The position numbers and the translations under genes are program-made. Below the pieces are notes generated by a model, which searched no databases, was not told the origin of the DNA, and was given only the letters and a program-made list of their open reading frames with translations. Shown piece after piece: positions 32,745-41,629 of a DNA stretch of 64,000 nt. Where the stretch lies: the NCBI RefSeq assembly GCF_030973515.1, contig NZ_JARGZA010000012.1:41494-105493 (forward strand). The letters run 5' to 3'. The DNA is from Jannaschia maritima. GTDB taxonomy: Bacteria > Pseudomonadota > Alphaproteobacteria > Rhodobacterales > Rhodobacteraceae. Position 1 is the stretch's first letter. The number at the start of each line of letters is the position of its first letter.

Positions 32745-34299
32745 AGCCCAGCTCCCGCATGTAGCCCGCCATGCGCCCGCGCACCTCGGCCAGTTGCCGC
32801 TCCAGCCCGTCGATTTCCGCCTGCACCGCGTCGAGGTCCACCTCCGGTTCGGGCTCGAACGTGTCCACGTAGCGGGGGGTGTTAAGGTTGTAGCCGTTGG
32901 CCGCGATCTCCTCGCGCGTCACCACGGCGGAATAGCGCTCCTGCGCCTCGCCGCTGGCGACGGCCGCCAGCACCCGCTCGATCTGCTCGGCCCCGATCTG
33001 GTTCATCCGCCGCCCCGGTGCGAAGTCGCGGCTGGCGTCCACGAAGGTCACGGTGTCCGCATCCGCCCGCGCGCCGCCCTTCTCTCGCGCGCGGTCCAGC
33101 ACCATGATGCAGACGGGGATGCCCGTGGTGGGGAAAAGCTGCGCAGGCAGGCCGACCACGGCGTCGAGCAGGTTCTCCTCGACGAGCTTGCGCCGGATCA
33201 CCCCCTCGCGCGCGCCGCGGAACAGCACCCCGTGGGGCGCGATCAGCCCGATGCGCCCCGTGAGCGGCTTGGCCGTCTCGATCATGTGCGAGACGAAGGC
33301 GTAGTCGCCCTTGGACGCGGGTGGCAAGCCCCGGTGGAAGCGGTTGTGCCGATCCTTCTCGGCCTCCTCCAGTCCCCACTTCTTGAGGCTGAAGGGCGGG
33401 TTGGCGACCACGATGTCAAACCGCGTCAGGCTGTCGTCAGTCAGGAGCGCAGGCGCGGTGATGGTGTTGCCCACCTCGATGCGCGCCGAGTCCTGCCCGT
33501 GCAGAAACATGTTCATCTTAGCTAGACCGGCGGTGGAGCGGTTCACCTCCTGGCCCGCCAGAAGCACGTTGCGCCCCTCGTTCTCGGGCAGTCCCTCGCG
33601 GCGGGCATACGCGGATACTTCGTCGGCGGCGCGCAGGAGCAGCGTGCCCGACCCGCAGGCCGGATCGCAGACCGTCATGCCGGGGCGGGGCCGGACCAGC
33701 CGGACCAGCAGCTCCGACACCGCGCGGGGGGTGTAGAACTCGCCCGCCTTCTTGCCCGCGTCGGCCGCGAAATGCGCGATGGTGGCAATGTAGGCCTCGC
33801 CCACGACGTCGCGCACCACCTCGTCGCCGCCGAAGCGGGATGGGCGGAGGTCGAGCGCGGGCTTGGCGAAGTCCTCCAGGAGCTGCTTGAGGCGGCGGTT
33901 CTTCTCGCGCGTCTCGCCCAGGTTGGACGAGGCGTTGAAGTCCACCTGCGTGAGGATGCCCCGGAGCTTGAGCTTATTGGCCTCCTCGATCGCCTCCAGC
34001 GCGATATTGATCCGCTCGCCGATGTTGTCGGCGTTCCGTTGGGCGTGGATGTCGTGGAAGCTCGTGCCTTCGGGCAGTACGAAGCGTTCGTTCGCCATCC
34101 TGCGGGCGACCCGCTCCTCGTCGTCGCCGTAGCGGGCCTTGTGGGCGTCGTAGTGGTCGGCCCAGACGTCCGACATGTAGCGCCAGAACAGCGGGACGAG
34201 GATGTAATCCTTGTACTGCGCGGGGTCGATCACGTTGCGAAACGTGTTCGCCGTGTCCCAGACCGCCTGGTTGATGCTGTCTTGGTTGATGCTTGCCAT
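32734..34299 (-). CDS. hsdM: Type I restriction modification subunit M
   Basis: 521 aa, ATG 34299 with AGGAAAGACG upstream. N-terminal helical domain (SINQAVWDTANTFRNVIDPA), then SAM-binding motif I CDPACGSGTLL (211-221) and catalytic NPPF (300-303) of N6-adenine methylases, and a C-terminal helical tail. First gene of the operon hsdM-hsdS-zinc protein-hsdR-YgjP-DUF3800. Confidence 0.95.
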   Translation of the reverse strand: MASINQDSINQAVWDTANTFRNVIDPAQYKDYILVPLFWRYMSDVWADHYDAHKARYGDDEERVARRMANERFVLPEGTSFHDIHAQRNADNIGERINIALEAIEEANKLKLRGILTQVDFNASSNLGETREKNRRLKQLLEDFAKPALDLRPSRFGGDEVVRDVVGEAYIATIAHFAADAGKKAGEFYTPRAVSELLVRLVRPRPGMTVCDPACGSGTLLLRAADEVSAYARREGLPENEGRNVLLAGQEVNRSTAGLAKMNMFLHGQDSARIEVGNTITAPALLTDDSLTRFDIVVANPPFSLKKWGLEEAEKDRHNRFHRGLPPASKGDYAFVSHMIETAKPLTGRIGLIAPHGVLFRGAREGVIRRKLVEENLLDAVVGLPAQLFPTTGIPVCIMVLDRAREKGGARADADTVTFVDASRDFAPGRRMNQIGAEQIERVLAAVASGEAQERYSAVVTREEIAANGYNLNTPRYVDTFEPEPEVDLDAVQAEIDGLERQLAEVRGRMAGYMRELGYGG

Positions 34300-34354
34300 C
34301 GTCTTTCCTCCCTGGGGCAGGGGCGGGCGCTTGTCGCGCCCGCCCCGGTCGCCT

Positions 34355-34609
34355 TCAGCCCTTGGTTCGCCGTGGGTCGTTGCCATGCGAGTCCTTGCGC
34401 TGAATGCGGCCATCGCGGCCATGCTCGTAGAACTCGGTCCCCGCCGCGCGGCTCGTCCGGCGCCCGGCGTCGACGGCCGGCTTCTTGGTCTCGTGATGGC
34501 TGATCGGCTTCGGTTGCCCGCCACGCTTCACGTCCCAACCCCCGTTCGGGTTCGGGACCACATGCGTGGTGCCGCCGCTGCCCTTGCCAGGGCCCTTCTT
34601 GATCGTCAT
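34355..34609 (-). CDS. DUF2188-family protein
   Basis: 84 aa. THVVPNPNGGWDVKRGGQPK, PISHHETKKPAVDAGRRTSR and YEHGRDGRIQRKDSHGNDPR are the DUF2188 repeat features. Function unknown; often near mobile or defence genes. 55 bp upstream of hsdM on the same strand and may share its promoter. Confidence 0.8.
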   Translation of the reverse strand: MTIKKGPGKGSGGTTHVVPNPNGGWDVKRGGQPKPISHHETKKPAVDAGRRTSRAAGTEFYEHGRDGRIQRKDSHGNDPRRTKG

Positions 34610-34643
34610 CTTTCAGTCTCCAGTCTTGTCGATTGGTATATGC

Positions 34644-35279
34644 TCACGGGACCATCGCACGGTCGTCGGGAGTGCTCTTGACCCGTGCCGGGTGGCCACC
34701 CGGCACGGGTTCTTCCGCCGGACCCGAAAGGGCATCGGCGAGAAGCGCGTTGATCTGGGTTTCGCGAAGCGCCGCGAGGCGGGATAGCAGCAGCCGTTCG
34801 TGAAGCGCCACGTCGAGCAGCTCCGCGACCGCCCTTTGATGGTCGAGGGGCGCGATCGGGATGTCGGCGGCCGCGAGGGCCTGCAGGGGCAAACGGGGCG
34901 TGACGTCGCCCGCGCGCGCCCGGGCGAACTCGGCTTGGGTCTTCCGCAGGTTCAGCACCGCAGCGATGTAGTTCGGCAGGAGGTCGGACCGTTCGATGCG
35001 GACGATGCCGACATCGAGCGTCGCGAAGCAGGGCCGAGCCGCGATGACGTCGTCGTCGATCACGGCGGCGGGGTTCGTCGCGCCGCGCAGAGCGACGACG
35101 ACGTCGCCGGTAACGAGGCGGCCGCCCGACGCTGCATCTGAAGGTAGGGCACCGAGCGACAGAGCATCCCCATTTACAGCGTTCGCGGAGATCCCTCGCC
35201 CTTGGAGGAACGCAGCTTCGACACCGCCCCCGATAGGCGAGATACCGATGCGAACCGAGGCGACATCTTCCAAGACCAA
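34644..35279 (-). CDS. Orphan half HsdS-like specificity domain
   Basis: 211 aa from a TTG at 35279 (GGAGAAAG upstream). One TRD-like unit with a repeat helix: VASVRIGISPIGGGVEAAFL, GDVVVALRGATNPAAVIDDD, LLPNYIAAVLNLRKTQAEFA, GDVTPRLPLQALAAADIPIA, PLDHQRAVAELLDVALHERL. About half the size of a complete HsdS. Could be a decaying relic, a dimerising half-subunit, or a spare specificity domain for the RM system downstream. Confidence 0.65.
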   Translation of the reverse strand: MVLEDVASVRIGISPIGGGVEAAFLQGRGISANAVNGDALSLGALPSDAASGGRLVTGDVVVALRGATNPAAVIDDDVIAARPCFATLDVGIVRIERSDLLPNYIAAVLNLRKTQAEFARARAGDVTPRLPLQALAAADIPIAPLDHQRAVAELLDVALHERLLLSRLAALRETQINALLADALSGPAEEPVPGGHPARVKSTPDDRAMVP

Positions 35280-35329
35280 GTTACTTTCTCCGCTGGATGC
35301 GTTGAAAGTGGTATGAAATCACGGGAGAG

Positions 35330-35890
35330 TCAAGTTTCGGATATCTTGGACTGCGAGATCACCCGCCAGACTGTGCTGCGGCTCACCCCCACCTCCCGCG
35401 CGATCGCCACTGCCCCCAGTCCCTGGCGGTGCAGCGCGCGTACCCGGTCCGTGTCCACTACTGGCTTCCTTCCCTTGTATACTCCCCGGGCCTTGGCCTT
35501 CGCGATACCCTCCATTTGTCGTTCCCGCCGAAGGTTGGTCTCGAATTCTGCGAAGACGCCCAGCATGTCGAGGAAGGCCTTGCCGGCGGCGGTGGAGGTA
35601 TCGATCGGCTGCTCGGTCGCGACGAGAGCCACCTCCTTCGCGCGCAGCTCCCGCACGATGTCCTGCAGGTCCCCGATGGACCGGGCGAGCCGGTCCACCC
35701 GCGTGACGACCAGCTCGTCACCGGGGCGGAGGAACTCCAGCAGCGTGCGCAGTTCTTCCCGGCCCTGGCGCGACGTGCCCGAGACCTTCTCCTCCCGGAT
35801 GACAGTGCAACCCGCACGCATCAGCGCCTCGCGCTGAACGGTGAGGTCCTGGTCGGTTGTCGAGACGCGGGCGTAGCCGTAGCGGGGCAT
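35330..35890 (-). CDS. Serine recombinase, resolvase/invertase family
   Basis: 186 aa, ATG 35890. Catalytic Ser in YGYARVSTTDQDL (Ser10), conserved GDELVVTRVDRLARSIGDLQ, EFETNLRRERQMEGIAKAKA and a C-terminal helix-turn-helix (GAVAIAREVGVSRSTVWRVI). Resembles Tn3 TnpR and Hin/Gin enzymes. No Tn3 transposase seen; it might resolve the plasmid or act on nearby DNA. Confidence 0.9.
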   Translation of the reverse strand: MPRYGYARVSTTDQDLTVQREALMRAGCTVIREEKVSGTSRQGREELRTLLEFLRPGDELVVTRVDRLARSIGDLQDIVRELRAKEVALVATEQPIDTSTAAGKAFLDMLGVFAEFETNLRRERQMEGIAKAKARGVYKGRKPVVDTDRVRALHRQGLGAVAIAREVGVSRSTVWRVISQSKISET

Positions 35891-36103
35891 GGGAGAGGTT
35901 TGGGCCTTCGGTGTTGCGGTAGGTTCTAGACCTGGAACTGTAGACGTCTCACATAGGCAATAACAACCCTACTGCGACGTTGATCCGCTAGGGTGGGACG
36001 TTTCACGAAGGCGTCGCAGTAGCCTGCACATGAAGTAAACGCGGCCGGTGCTCTTCCGCCGCCCGCTCCGTAGCTTCGGGGCGGTGATCGAGAGGAGCGA
36101 GCG

Positions 36104-37201
36104 ATGGCGAAGTCGAGGAAGGATGACGAGCGGCGTCCGGTCTATGTCGGGCTGGACGTGTCGAAGAACGAGACGCAGCTCTGCGTCGTGGGCGCGGACG
36201 GCGCCAAGCTGTTCGAGGCGAAGGTGGCGACCGAGCCCGATGCCATCGTGAGGGCGATCGCGAAGACGGCCGAGAAGCACGAGGCGCGCGTCGAGCTGAT
36301 CGGTCTGGAGATGGGCGGCATGGCCGGCTGGCTGTGTCGGGAGCTGAGGGCCTGGCGCCTTCCCGTCGTCTGCATCGATGCTCGGCACGCACACGCGGCG
36401 CTATCGACGCGGATGAACAAGACCGACCGGGGCGACGCGCGGGGCATAGCCGAGTTGATGCGCACGGGCTGGTTCCGCGAGGTTGCGCTGCGGTCCGAGG
36501 AAAGTCAGGCGCTGCGCGCCCTGATGGTCGCCCGGTCCCGACTGGTTCGCATGCGCGCCGATGCTCAGAACCAGGTCCGTGGGCTGCTCAAGAAGCGCGG
36601 CATTCGCATGCCCTGCGCCGTGGGGGCGATGTTCCGGCGCCGCGTGCGCGAGGCGATGGAGGGGCGGCTGGCGGAAGGCGATCACCTCAACGTGCTGATC
36701 GACACGTTCCTGCGACTGCACGAGCGGCTGTGCGTCGAGCAGGATGGGATCGAGCGGCGCATCCGTCACGAGGCGGCGGCCGACGAGACCACCCGGCGAC
36801 TGATGACGATCCCCGGCGTCGGCGTGATGACGGCGACGTGCTTCCGCCAGACCATCGACGATCCGCACCGCTTCACCTCCTCCGCGACGGTGGGGGCCTA
36901 TCTGGGACTGACGCCCCGGCGCCACCAATCGGGCGAGGTGGACTGGACAGGCCGCATCTCGAAGCGCGGTAGCGTGACGATGCGGGCGCTGCTCTACGAA
37001 GCCGCGACCGTGATCATGCACCGCGTCCGGCGGAGCTGCGCGATGAAAAGATGGGCCGAAGGGCTTGCCGGGCGCATCGGCCAGAAGCGCGCCAAGGTCG
37101 CGCTCGCGCGCAAGCTGGCCGTCATGATGCATGCGATCTGGGTCGATGGGACAGAGTTCGACTGGGGCCAGGACGCCGGCCCGGCGACCGGGTCGACGTG
37201 A
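36104..37201 (+). CDS. IS110-family transposase
   Basis: 365 aa. DEDD catalytic domain: VYVGLDVSKNETQLCVVG (Asp18), LIGLEMGGMAGWLC (Glu), VVCIDARHAHAALSTRMNKT and DRGDARGIAELMRTGWF (two Asp). C-terminal Transposase_20 domain: RRLMTIPGVGVMTATCFRQT, VGAYLGLTPRRHQSGEVDWT, GRISKRGSVTMRALLYEAAT with the conserved Ser. Full length and apparently active. Confidence 0.95.
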   Translation: MAKSRKDDERRPVYVGLDVSKNETQLCVVGADGAKLFEAKVATEPDAIVRAIAKTAEKHEARVELIGLEMGGMAGWLCRELRAWRLPVVCIDARHAHAALSTRMNKTDRGDARGIAELMRTGWFREVALRSEESQALRALMVARSRLVRMRADAQNQVRGLLKKRGIRMPCAVGAMFRRRVREAMEGRLAEGDHLNVLIDTFLRLHERLCVEQDGIERRIRHEAAADETTRRLMTIPGVGVMTATCFRQTIDDPHRFTSSATVGAYLGLTPRRHQSGEVDWTGRISKRGSVTMRALLYEAATVIMHRVRRSCAMKRWAEGLAGRIGQKRAKVALARKLAVMMHAIWVDGTEFDWGQDAGPATGST

Positions 37202-37521
37202 TGCGACCTGCCACGACGCCGAGCGAGGAGGACCGCCAGCGATAGAGACAACCGGTTCCGGTCGGCTCGCCGGCCGGTGCGTCCCTGCCGGGGACGCCGA
37301 TGGGACGACTTCGCCATTTAGGGTTGGCGCGATGGCCTCCGGGCCGCCGACGCCGCGGTCCACATGGAAGCGTCCGTCGCGAACATCATGATGAGGCCCC
37401 GACCTCGGACAGAACCCTGAACCCGGCATACGGCGCGACAGCAGCAACCAAAGCGGTTGACGCACCAGCGTTTACAGAACCCATGGGAACATTTAGACGA
37501 CTGGGCCCTGATGGGCGGTAG

Positions 37522-37539
37522 TTGTTACATGCCTGTCAC
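37522..37539 (+). promoter_or_regulatory. Pho box upstream of alkaline phosphatase
   Basis: TTGTTAC-ATGC-CTGTCAC, 12 of 14 positions matching the CTGTCA(T/C)-N4-CTGTCA(T/C) PhoB site, ending 44 bp before the ATG at 37584, the same spacing as three other boxes in the window. Confidence 0.65.
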
Positions 37540-37583
37540 TATTGAACCCTAGAGGCTGCAGCCGAAGAACAGGGGGTTCCACC

Positions 37584-39098
37584 ATGAAGTTCAGACTCGT
37601 GTCCACGCTCGCACTGACGGTAGCGCTGCCGGGCCTCGCCTTGGCCGATGCCCATACGGGCGACCTGCCGCAGGCCGGCAACGACTGGTTCACTGCCGCG
37701 CAGGAGCGGCTGGAAACCGAGCTTGGCCGCGAGGACAACACCGACCGCGCGCTCAACGTCATCCTGATGATCTCGGACGGCAACGGCGTGGGCACCAACT
37801 ACGCCTCGCGCCTCTTCGCGGGCCAGGAAGCGGGCGGCTTCGGCGACGAGTTCGTCCAGCACCATGAGGGCTTCCCGAACCTCGCGCTGGTCAAGACGTA
37901 CAACGTCAACGCCCAGACGCCCGACTCGGCGGGCACGGGCACCGCGATGATGTCGGGCATCAAGACCAAGGCCGGGATCATCGGCGTGACCGAGGCCGTC
38001 AACCGCGGCGATTGCGGCACGATCGAGGGCAACACCGTCGCCTCGATGAACGAGATCATGGCCGAGATGGGCAAGGCCACCGGCATCGTCTCGACCGCGC
38101 GGATCACGCACGCGACCCCGGCCTCGGCCTACTCGAAGTCCGTGGACCGCAACTTCGAGGCCTCCGTCCCCGAGGGCTGCACCCAGCAGACCGACATCGC
38201 CACGCAGCTGATCGACGCGATGGAGGCGGGCACGATCCTCGTCGCCATGGGCGGCGGGCGCCGCAACTTCATCGGCGAGGATATCGAGGTCGAGGAGGGT
38301 ACGACGGGCCGCCGCGCCGCGGGCGAGAACCTGATCGAGCGCGCCACCGGCCTGGGCGCCCACTACGCCTGGAACTCCGAGACGTTCGGCGCCGCGCCGC
38401 TCGACGGCTCGACCCCGATCCTGGGCCTCTTCGAGAGCTCGCACATGCAGTACGAGGCCGACCGCGCCGACGAGCCAAGCCTCGCCGAGATGACCGGCGC
38501 GGCCATCGAGGCGCTGCAGGCCGCGGGCGGCGAGAACGGCTTCTTCCTGCAGGTCGAGGCGGGCCGCGTGGACCACGCCAACCACGGCGGCAACCTCGCC
38601 CGCGTGGTGCGCGACCAGCAGGCCTTCGCCGAGGCCGTCGCCATGGCCGACGAGATGACCGACGACGCCGACACGCTGATCGTCGTCACCGCCGACCATG
38701 AGCACGCCATCGCCTTCCACGGCTATTGCGGGCGGGGGTCGAACATCCTCGGGCTTTGCATGGGCATCAACGGCGAGGGGGTGGAGCATACCGGCGAGCC
38801 GGAGCTCGCCGACGACGGCAAGCCCTACACGGTCGCCGGCTACCTGAACGGCCCCGGCTCTGTGCTCACGCCAATCGAGGAGGGGGGGTCCTACGTGGGC
38901 GTCCGGTCCATGGTCACTGAGGAGGGCGCGACCGACATCGACTACCTCCAGCAGGCGCTGGTGCCCAAGTCGTCCGAGACCCATGCGGGCGAGGACGTGG
39001 CCGTCTACGCCAAGGGTCCGTTCGCGCATCTGTTCGACGGCACGATCGAGCAGAACGTGATCTTCCACGTGATGCACCACGCCGCCACGGCCGAGTGA
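37584..39098 (+). CDS. Periplasmic alkaline phosphatase (PhoA superfamily)
   Basis: 504 aa, start ATG 37584 after AGGGGGTTCCACC. Signal peptide MKFRLVSTLALTVALPGLAL (cut near ALA-DA). Metal and active-site motifs: VILMISDGNGVG (Asp65), TPDSAGTGTAMMSG (Asp114-Ser115 nucleophile), GIVSTARITHATPASAYS, VEAGRVDHANHGGN, TLIVVTADHEHA. Hydrolyses phosphomonoesters in the periplasm to release phosphate. A Pho box 45 bp upstream predicts induction by phosphate starvation through PhoB. Larger than E. coli PhoA (471 aa) by C-terminal insertions. Named by family only. Confidence 0.9.
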   Translation: MKFRLVSTLALTVALPGLALADAHTGDLPQAGNDWFTAAQERLETELGREDNTDRALNVILMISDGNGVGTNYASRLFAGQEAGGFGDEFVQHHEGFPNLALVKTYNVNAQTPDSAGTGTAMMSGIKTKAGIIGVTEAVNRGDCGTIEGNTVASMNEIMAEMGKATGIVSTARITHATPASAYSKSVDRNFEASVPEGCTQQTDIATQLIDAMEAGTILVAMGGGRRNFIGEDIEVEEGTTGRRAAGENLIERATGLGAHYAWNSETFGAAPLDGSTPILGLFESSHMQYEADRADEPSLAEMTGAAIEALQAAGGENGFFLQVEAGRVDHANHGGNLARVVRDQQAFAEAVAMADEMTDDADTLIVVTADHEHAIAFHGYCGRGSNILGLCMGINGEGVEHTGEPELADDGKPYTVAGYLNGPGSVLTPIEEGGSYVGVRSMVTEEGATDIDYLQQALVPKSSETHAGEDVAVYAKGPFAHLFDGTIEQNVIFHVMHHAATAE

Positions 39099-39124
39099 GC
39101 GCGACGCTTCCGTGACACGCCATC

Positions 39125-39152
39125 GCGGGGCTCTGGGAAACCGGGGCCCCGC
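39125..39152 (+). terminator. Hairpin after alkaline phosphatase gene
   Basis: GCGGGGC (39125-39131) pairs with GCCCCGC (39146-39152); no clear T-run. Separates the phosphatase gene from the next operon. Confidence 0.45.
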
Positions 39153-39189
39153 ATGCCATTTTGAGGACGCCTTGCAGGAGGACACGGAC

Positions 39190-39624
39190 ATGCCGACCCG
39201 CCGAACGGTCCTGACCGCCGCCGCCGCCCTTCCTTTCGCGACCCCGCTGCGCGCCGCGCAGAGTGATCTCGACCGCGTCCTGAAGGTGCGGGAGTTCTAC
39301 AACCGGATGCGCGGCTTCTCGGACACCGCGACCGCGCTCGAGGGCGAGCGCATCACGGTCGAGGGCTTCATGGCCCCGCCGCTCAAGGCCGATTCCCGCT
39401 TCTTCGTGCTGACCAAGATGCCGATGTCGGTCTGCCCGTTCTGCGAGACGGCGGCCGAATGGCCCGACGACATCATGGCCGTCTATACCAAGCGGACGGT
39501 CGACGTGATCCCGTTCAACGTGAAGATCGAGACGCGCGGCGTGCTGGAGCTAGGCGAGTTCCGCGATCCCGACACAGGCTTCGTTAGCCTCGTCCGTCTG
39601 GCCGACTCCGTCTACGAGCGATGA
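39190..39624 (+). CDS. Tat-exported small protein, first gene of a putative metal ABC operon
   Basis: 144 aa, ATG 39190 (GCAGGAGGACACGGAC upstream). A twin-arginine signal MPTRRTVLTAAAALPFA, then FYNRMRGFSDTATALEGERI, TVEGFMAPPLKADSRFFVLT, MSVCPFCETAAEWPDDIMAV. The CPFC pair in the mature protein could bind a metal or be redox active. It resembles DUF3299-type proteins of zinc/copper handling systems (tentative). Overlaps the ABC ATPase gene by 4 bp. Confidence 0.6.
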   Translation: MPTRRTVLTAAAALPFATPLRAAQSDLDRVLKVREFYNRMRGFSDTATALEGERITVEGFMAPPLKADSRFFVLTKMPMSVCPFCETAAEWPDDIMAVYTKRTVDVIPFNVKIETRGVLELGEFRDPDTGFVSLVRLADSVYER

Positions 39625-40310
39625 CCCTCCCGCTGGCCGTGCGGGACCTGCGCGTGGCCTCGGCGGGGGGGCGCGCGCTGCTGGACGTGCCGGCGCTCGA
39701 CCTGCCGGCCGGCGCGCTGGTCGGGGTGCGCGGGCCGTCCGGGGCGGGCAAGACCACGCTGCTTCACGCGCTGGCCGGTCTGCTGGAGGCGGACGGTACC
39801 GTGAGGTGGGGTGAGACGGAGCTGCTGGCCCTCGGAGCCGAGGGCCGCGCCGCCTTCCGCGCCCGAAGCCTCGGCCTCGTCTTCCAGGACTTCCTGCTCT
39901 TCGAGGAGCTCGGTGCGCTGGAGAACGCATCCGTCGCGGCCATGTTCGCCGCCCCCGTCGCACGCCAAGCCATCCGAGACCGCGCGGCCGATGGTCTTCG
40001 TGGTCTGGGCATCGATCCCGACGATGCGCGCCCCGTCTCCAGCCATTCCGGCGGCGAGCGTCAGCGCATCGCCGTCGCGCGGGCCCTTGCGGGAGGCGCG
40101 GGGCTGCTTCTGGCCGACGAGCCCACGGCGAGCCTGCACCGCGATGCGGCCGACCGGCTGGTCGACGATCTGATCCGCCTCGTGCGCGAGACTGGCGCGA
40201 CGCTGATCGCGGTCAGCCATGACGAGACGCTGATCGCCCGGATGGACCGCGTGCTGACCATCGCGGATGGGCGGATCGAAGGCGGCGCGACGCACGAGGC
40301 GGCGGCGTGA
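39621..40310 (+). CDS. ABC transporter ATPase, LolD/MacB type
   Basis: 229 aa. Walker A GPSGAGKTTLLHALAG, signature SHSGGERQRIAVARALAG, Walker B GLLLADEPTASLH, H-loop IAVSHDETLIARM. Works with the FtsX-type permease that overlaps it downstream. Such pairs (MacB superfamily) drive export or lipoprotein movement rather than classical import. Confidence 0.9.
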   Translation: MTLPLAVRDLRVASAGGRALLDVPALDLPAGALVGVRGPSGAGKTTLLHALAGLLEADGTVRWGETELLALGAEGRAAFRARSLGLVFQDFLLFEELGALENASVAAMFAAPVARQAIRDRAADGLRGLGIDPDDARPVSSHSGGERQRIAVARALAGGAGLLLADEPTASLHRDAADRLVDDLIRLVRETGATLIAVSHDETLIARMDRVLTIADGRIEGGATHEAAA

Positions 40311-41614
40311 TCGATCTCTGGCTCGCCCTCCCGGCCTGGGCGCAGGACCTCGCGATCCTCCTGGCCCTAACGATCGTTCCGGCGATCATGGCCCTCCTGG
40401 TCCTGCGCGGCTACGCCCCCGGCGCCCTGATCCGCGCGGTCCTCCGCCGCTTCGGCTGGACCAACGCAGCCTTCGTCGCGCTGATCGCGGTCTCCGTCGG
40501 CCTCGGCGTCGGCCTCATCGCGCAGGAGCGGGGGCTCAGGCAGGGCACGGCGCAGGCGGCGGACAAGTTCGACCTCATCGTTGCGGCGCCCGGCTCGGAG
40601 ATGACGATGATGCTCGCCTCCGTCTTCCTTCAGCCGTCGAACGTGGCGCTGATCGACGGCCCTACCTATGCCGAGATCGCGACCCATCCCCAGGTCCGCA
40701 TCGCCGCGCCGCTCGCCTTCGGCGACAGCTGGGAGGATGCGCCGGTCGTCGGCACGACGGGCGAGTTCGCGAGGCATCTCTCGGACGACCGCATCGAGGG
40801 CCGGACATGGCAGGCCTGGGACGAGGCCGTCGCGGGCGCATTCGTGCCGCTCGCCGTCGGCGACCGCTTCCTGCCTGCGCACGGGCTGGGCGACGCCGCC
40901 GAGGAGGGCGTCCATGCCGACGAGGCCACGATCGTCGGTCGGATGGCCCCGACCGGGACGCCCTGGGACCGTGCCATCCTGGTGCCCGTCGAGTTCGTCT
41001 GGGTCACGCACGGCCTCTATGGCGGCATGCCGCCGGAGCCGTCCGAGATCGGCCCGCCCTTCGATCCCGAACGCTTCCCCGGCACGCCCGCCGTGATCGT
41101 CCGCGCCGACGAGCTCTGGGCCAACTACGCCCTGCGCTCCGAGTTCACGCGCGAGGCCGAGACGATGGCGTTCTTCCCGGGCGCGGTGCTGGCTGGGCTC
41201 TACCGCGTCATGGGCGACGTGCGGCAGGCGATGTCGATCATGGCGCTCGTCACGCAGGGGCTCGTGGCCGCCTCCGTGCTGCTTGGCCTCGTGATCCTGA
41301 TGCGCCTGTTCCGCCGCCAGGTCGCGCTGCTGCGCGCGCTCGGCGCGCCCGGGCGCTTCGTGCTCGCGGTGATCTGGTCCTATGGCGCCGCCCTGATCGC
41401 CGCCGGCGCGGTTATGGGCCTCGGCGTCGGCTGGGTCGCTGCCGAACTGCTCTCGCGCATCGTGACCGCGCGCACCGACATCCTGGTCGTGGCCCGGCTC
41501 GGCTGGCCGGAGCTTCACCTCGTGGCGGGCTTCCTCTGCGCCGCGACGGTCCTGCTGATCGTGCCCGCATTCACCGTCCTGAGACAACCCGTCGTCAAAG
41601 GTTTGAGAGCCTGA
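40307..41614 (+). CDS. FtsX/MacB-type ABC permease
   Basis: 435 aa, ATG 40307 overlapping the ATPase. TM1 near the start and a further helix near residues 45-65 (FVALIAVSVGLGVGLIAQER); a ~230-residue periplasmic domain follows; three helices cluster at the end (LVAASVLLGLVILMRLFRRQ, VLAVIWSYGAALIAAGAVMG, LVAGFLCAATVLLIVPAFTV) as in FtsX-domain permeases. Partner of the ATPase upstream. Confidence 0.85.
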   Translation: MIDLWLALPAWAQDLAILLALTIVPAIMALLVLRGYAPGALIRAVLRRFGWTNAAFVALIAVSVGLGVGLIAQERGLRQGTAQAADKFDLIVAAPGSEMTMMLASVFLQPSNVALIDGPTYAEIATHPQVRIAAPLAFGDSWEDAPVVGTTGEFARHLSDDRIEGRTWQAWDEAVAGAFVPLAVGDRFLPAHGLGDAAEEGVHADEATIVGRMAPTGTPWDRAILVPVEFVWVTHGLYGGMPPEPSEIGPPFDPERFPGTPAVIVRADELWANYALRSEFTREAETMAFFPGAVLAGLYRVMGDVRQAMSIMALVTQGLVAASVLLGLVILMRLFRRQVALLRALGAPGRFVLAVIWSYGAALIAAGAVMGLGVGWVAAELLSRIVTARTDILVVARLGWPELHLVAGFLCAATVLLIVPAFTVLRQPVVKGLRA

Positions 41615-41629
41615 AGGGAGATCCTGCCC

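Larger units (their letters stand above)
35950..37540 (+). mobile_element. IS110-family (IS1111-group-like) insertion sequence, edges approximate
   Basis: Contains the IS110-type transposase and non-coding flanks. Candidate subterminal inverted repeats are GGCAATAACAAC (35956-35967) and GTTGTTACATGCC (37521-37533), complementary apart from one mismatch and one gap. IS1111-group elements carry such subterminal repeats and a guide RNA in the 3' non-coding part, here 37202-37520. The right repeat overlaps a Pho box, so it could be coincidental and the edges are uncertain. Confidence 0.55.

Noticed and set aside
35330..37540. A composite Tn3-type transposon formed by the resolvase and the IS
   Set aside because: No Tn3 transposase or 38-bp terminal inverted repeats were seen; the IS110-family transposase is mechanistically unrelated to the resolvase.
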